From contig JAAYMA010000095.1 in assembly GCA_012521615.1 (NCBI GenBank), positions 1 through 56,132 on the forward strand: a DNA stretch of 56,132 nucleotides, in the 5' to 3' direction. Within the stretch, counting starts at the first letter, position 1, and every line of letters starts with the position of its first letter. Both the position numbers and the translations under genes were made by a program. Shown in pieces: positions 54,504-56,132 of the stretch. The notes under the pieces are model-generated. The model did not search any database. It had not been told where the DNA came from and saw only the letters and a list, made by a program, of their open reading frames with translations. The DNA comes from Clostridiaceae bacterium. GTDB lineage: Bacteria > Bacillota > Clostridia > DSM-8532.

Positions 54504-54529
54504 GGCCAGGAATATATTATTTCCTGGCC
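54504..54529 (+). terminator. Rho-independent terminator after valS
   Basis: GGCCAGGAA (54504-54512) pairs exactly with TTCCTGGCC (54521-54529), 8-base loop. The T-run is short (TTCT). Confidence 0.65.
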
Positions 54530-54611
54530 TTCTGAATTGTTTATAAACGGATTTTGAAGAACTTAACAGAAAAGACTGTGTTATTCTCTTTGAAAAAGTG
54601 ATATCCTATTT

Positions 54612-55709
54612 ATGAGTTTTTTATTATTTGGGGGTGGTATTATTAATTTTTCATCCAAAAGGGCAAGGATTTTAAAGGCTTTTTTTTCAACAATATTTGC
54701 GATTTATTTCAGTATTATGTTTTTTCAAAGCTTATCAAAAGGTGTCAATGTTCCCGATAACAGAGAACCATTGTATTCACCTTCACCTGCCCCAACCCAA
54801 AGTAATATCGTCCCCAATGATAAACCGGAAGATAACGGACCAAGTTTTTATCTGACTGATTCGCAGAGGTATTATAAGAATCTTGTTAATAAAGATAGTA
54901 CAAATTTACTGCTCCTGGGCACAGAGCCTTCAGGTTTTAATTTTGATACTATAGTTGTTCTCAGTATAGACGAAGCTGATAAAAAGGTAAAGATTATCAG
55001 TTTTCCAAGGGATATTTATATAGACTACAGTGATAATGTTCTAAATGCATTGAAAAAAGCTAAACCTTCTTATCTGAAAGAAAAGGGTATTAACAGAATT
55101 AATGCTGTACCCTCGATTGGTCAGGCAATAGGTTATCAGAAAAATACAGGACGCTTTGGCAGACCTTATATTGATTTCATTGCCGATGTTATTGAAGAGG
55201 TTTTTGGTATCTATGTGCATGATTTTGCATATGTTAAAACTTCAGGGTTCAGAACAATTGTAGATTATTTTGGAGGGGTAACGGTTTATGTACCTGTCCT
55301 TATGAATTATGAAGATCCCTATCAGGATTTAAAAATTTATATAGAGAAAGGGACGCAGCATCTCAATGGCAGACAGGCAGAGGGCTATGTAAGGTTCAGA
55401 CAGGGCTATGATGAGAATGGCGTATTTAGAAATTATGGAGATATATTCAGAAAACAGAATCAGAACCGTTTTATAAAAGCTTTTATTTCGCAGCATGTTA
55501 CCCTGAAAAATCTCACTAAGCTGGGAGATATTGCGGACATTATAAGTTCGAATGTTATTACAAGTGTGAAGGATTGGAACTCCATTGTCAAATATGGTGC
55601 GCTGGCTGAAAAAGCATTAAAAGACAATTACACCATTGAAGATGTGGAAATTGAGTGTGAAGAGAAAAAAATTAATGGTTCATCCTATGTAATAATAAAA
55701 ACGCGTTAG
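54612..55709 (+). CDS. LytR-CpsA-Psr (LCP) family cell-wall protein
   Basis: 365 residues. One N-terminal membrane helix (ILKAFFSTIFAIYFSIMFFQ), a Pro/Ser/Asn-rich spacer, then the extracellular LCP domain (about 95-290): LLLGTEPSGFNFDTIVVLSIDE, ISFPRDIYIDY with the Arg-Asp pair, and EGYVRFRQGYDENGVFRNYGDIFRKQNQNRFIKAF. LCP proteins transfer teichoic-acid or other glycan chains to peptidoglycan. ATG 54612 has no ribosome-binding site; GGGGGTGG (54630-54637) lies inside the frame, a few bases before in-frame ATT codons, so the true start may be a few codons downstream. Confidence 0.85.
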   Translation: MSFLLFGGGIINFSSKRARILKAFFSTIFAIYFSIMFFQSLSKGVNVPDNREPLYSPSPAPTQSNIVPNDKPEDNGPSFYLTDSQRYYKNLVNKDSTNLLLLGTEPSGFNFDTIVVLSIDEADKKVKIISFPRDIYIDYSDNVLNALKKAKPSYLKEKGINRINAVPSIGQAIGYQKNTGRFGRPYIDFIADVIEEVFGIYVHDFAYVKTSGFRTIVDYFGGVTVYVPVLMNYEDPYQDLKIYIEKGTQHLNGRQAEGYVRFRQGYDENGVFRNYGDIFRKQNQNRFIKAFISQHVTLKNLTKLGDIADIISSNVITSVKDWNSIVKYGALAEKALKDNYTIEDVEIECEEKKINGSSYVIIKTR

Positions 55710-56132
55710 ATTAGAATAACAGAATCTTTATTTAATGAATATTATAGACTTGATTTCTAATTCTATATTTCATCAGATATAAATCTGCAGGTAAGTATTG
55801 AGCAATATAAGCTCAGATAATATAAGTTATAGATAATACTTTATAAGTTATTATTATTTAAAAATTCTTAATTTTATATTTATTATTATTTTATAATTAT
55901 TTTAATCATTTTTATCTTAGCTTATCTTCTTTATATTTTTTAGATATTAAGATATATTAATATATATTTATATTGCATTTTATTAAATTAAATTATTTAT
56001 TATACTTACTTAGGTATTTATATTTTATATATTATATTATATTTATTTATATTTATATATTTATTATAGAATATTTACGCAAATATATTTTATAAATAAA
56101 ATTCTTAAAAGCTAATTTAATAATTAATAATA
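55710..56132. other. Extremely A/T-rich, gene-free right end
   Basis: The last 423 bases are nearly all A and T, with runs of TTTATT, TATATA and TTATTATTA and almost no G or C after about 55850. No ORF, hairpin with a clear loop, or promoter stands out against this background. It may be a true intergenic A/T-rich block or low-quality sequence at an assembly end. Confidence 0.7.

Overview
The window looks like chromosome from a low-G+C, anaerobic, endospore-forming Gram-positive of the clostridial (Acetivibrio/Ruminiclostridium-like) kind. The pointers are a SpoIVB sporulation protease, a CtsR-type heat-shock operator, a T-box leader in front of valS, AGGAGG ribosome-binding sites with several GTG/TTG starts, a membrane pyrophosphatase, a three-part soluble transcarboxylase and the carboxynorspermidine route to spermidine. 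Species assignment is inference from gene content; no rRNA or tRNA gene is present. The DNA is mostly ordinary core chromosome: no prophage, CRISPR array, transposase or toxin-antitoxin pair was seen.

Layout. 1-5.8 kb: truncated hppA (minus), tcdA, then a sulfur block of Rrf2/CymR-like regulator, metY, mnmA and cysK, with a perfect 16-bp palindrome before cysK. 5.8-9.4 kb: a frameshifted small gene, then der-plsY-gpsA. 9.4-14 kb: a gene-poor stretch with a foldable element and a frame broken by one TGA, then a CtsR-box promoter driving cbpA-clpB, then a tiny zinc-ribbon gene with a large leader hairpin. 14-17.4 kb: cdd-era-recO and an AlbA_2/ATPase regulator. 17.4-26.5 kb: accessory genes (SLH-like lipoprotein, carboxynorspermidine synthase and nspC, CBS protein, TipAL-type MerR regulator with an internal start, DUF2935, CPBP protease) and a 770-base non-coding stretch with a G7AG7 tract and possible gene scraps. 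26.6-29.4 kb: Crp/Fnr regulator with a cysteine cluster, DUF1858 and a DUF438-hemerythrin-PAS protein, then DUF1328. 29.5-33 kb: transcarboxylase operon. 33-42.6 kb: lipase-like hydrolase, membrane-anchored secreted protein, pgi, secG, uvrB, MFS transporter with a foldable leader, spoIVB. 42.7-48.7 kb: DUF3842, pgeF, orphan solute-binding lipoprotein, GNAT, comEC. 48.7-55.7 kb: speB, thyA-folA, T-box-valS, LCP protein. The last 420 bases are almost pure A/T.

How genes fit together. CymR-like regulator, MetY, MnmA and CysK all handle sulfur, and CysK is the known partner of CymR in other Firmicutes. SpeB can supply putrescine for the carboxynorspermidine pair. The Crp/Fnr-DUF1858-DUF438 cluster looks like a redox or nitrosative-stress sensing and repair module split over several proteins, and is the best candidate here for an under-described system. 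The 12S/1.3S/5S-like carboxylase set has no sodium-pump beta subunit nearby, so it is read as a soluble transcarboxylase.
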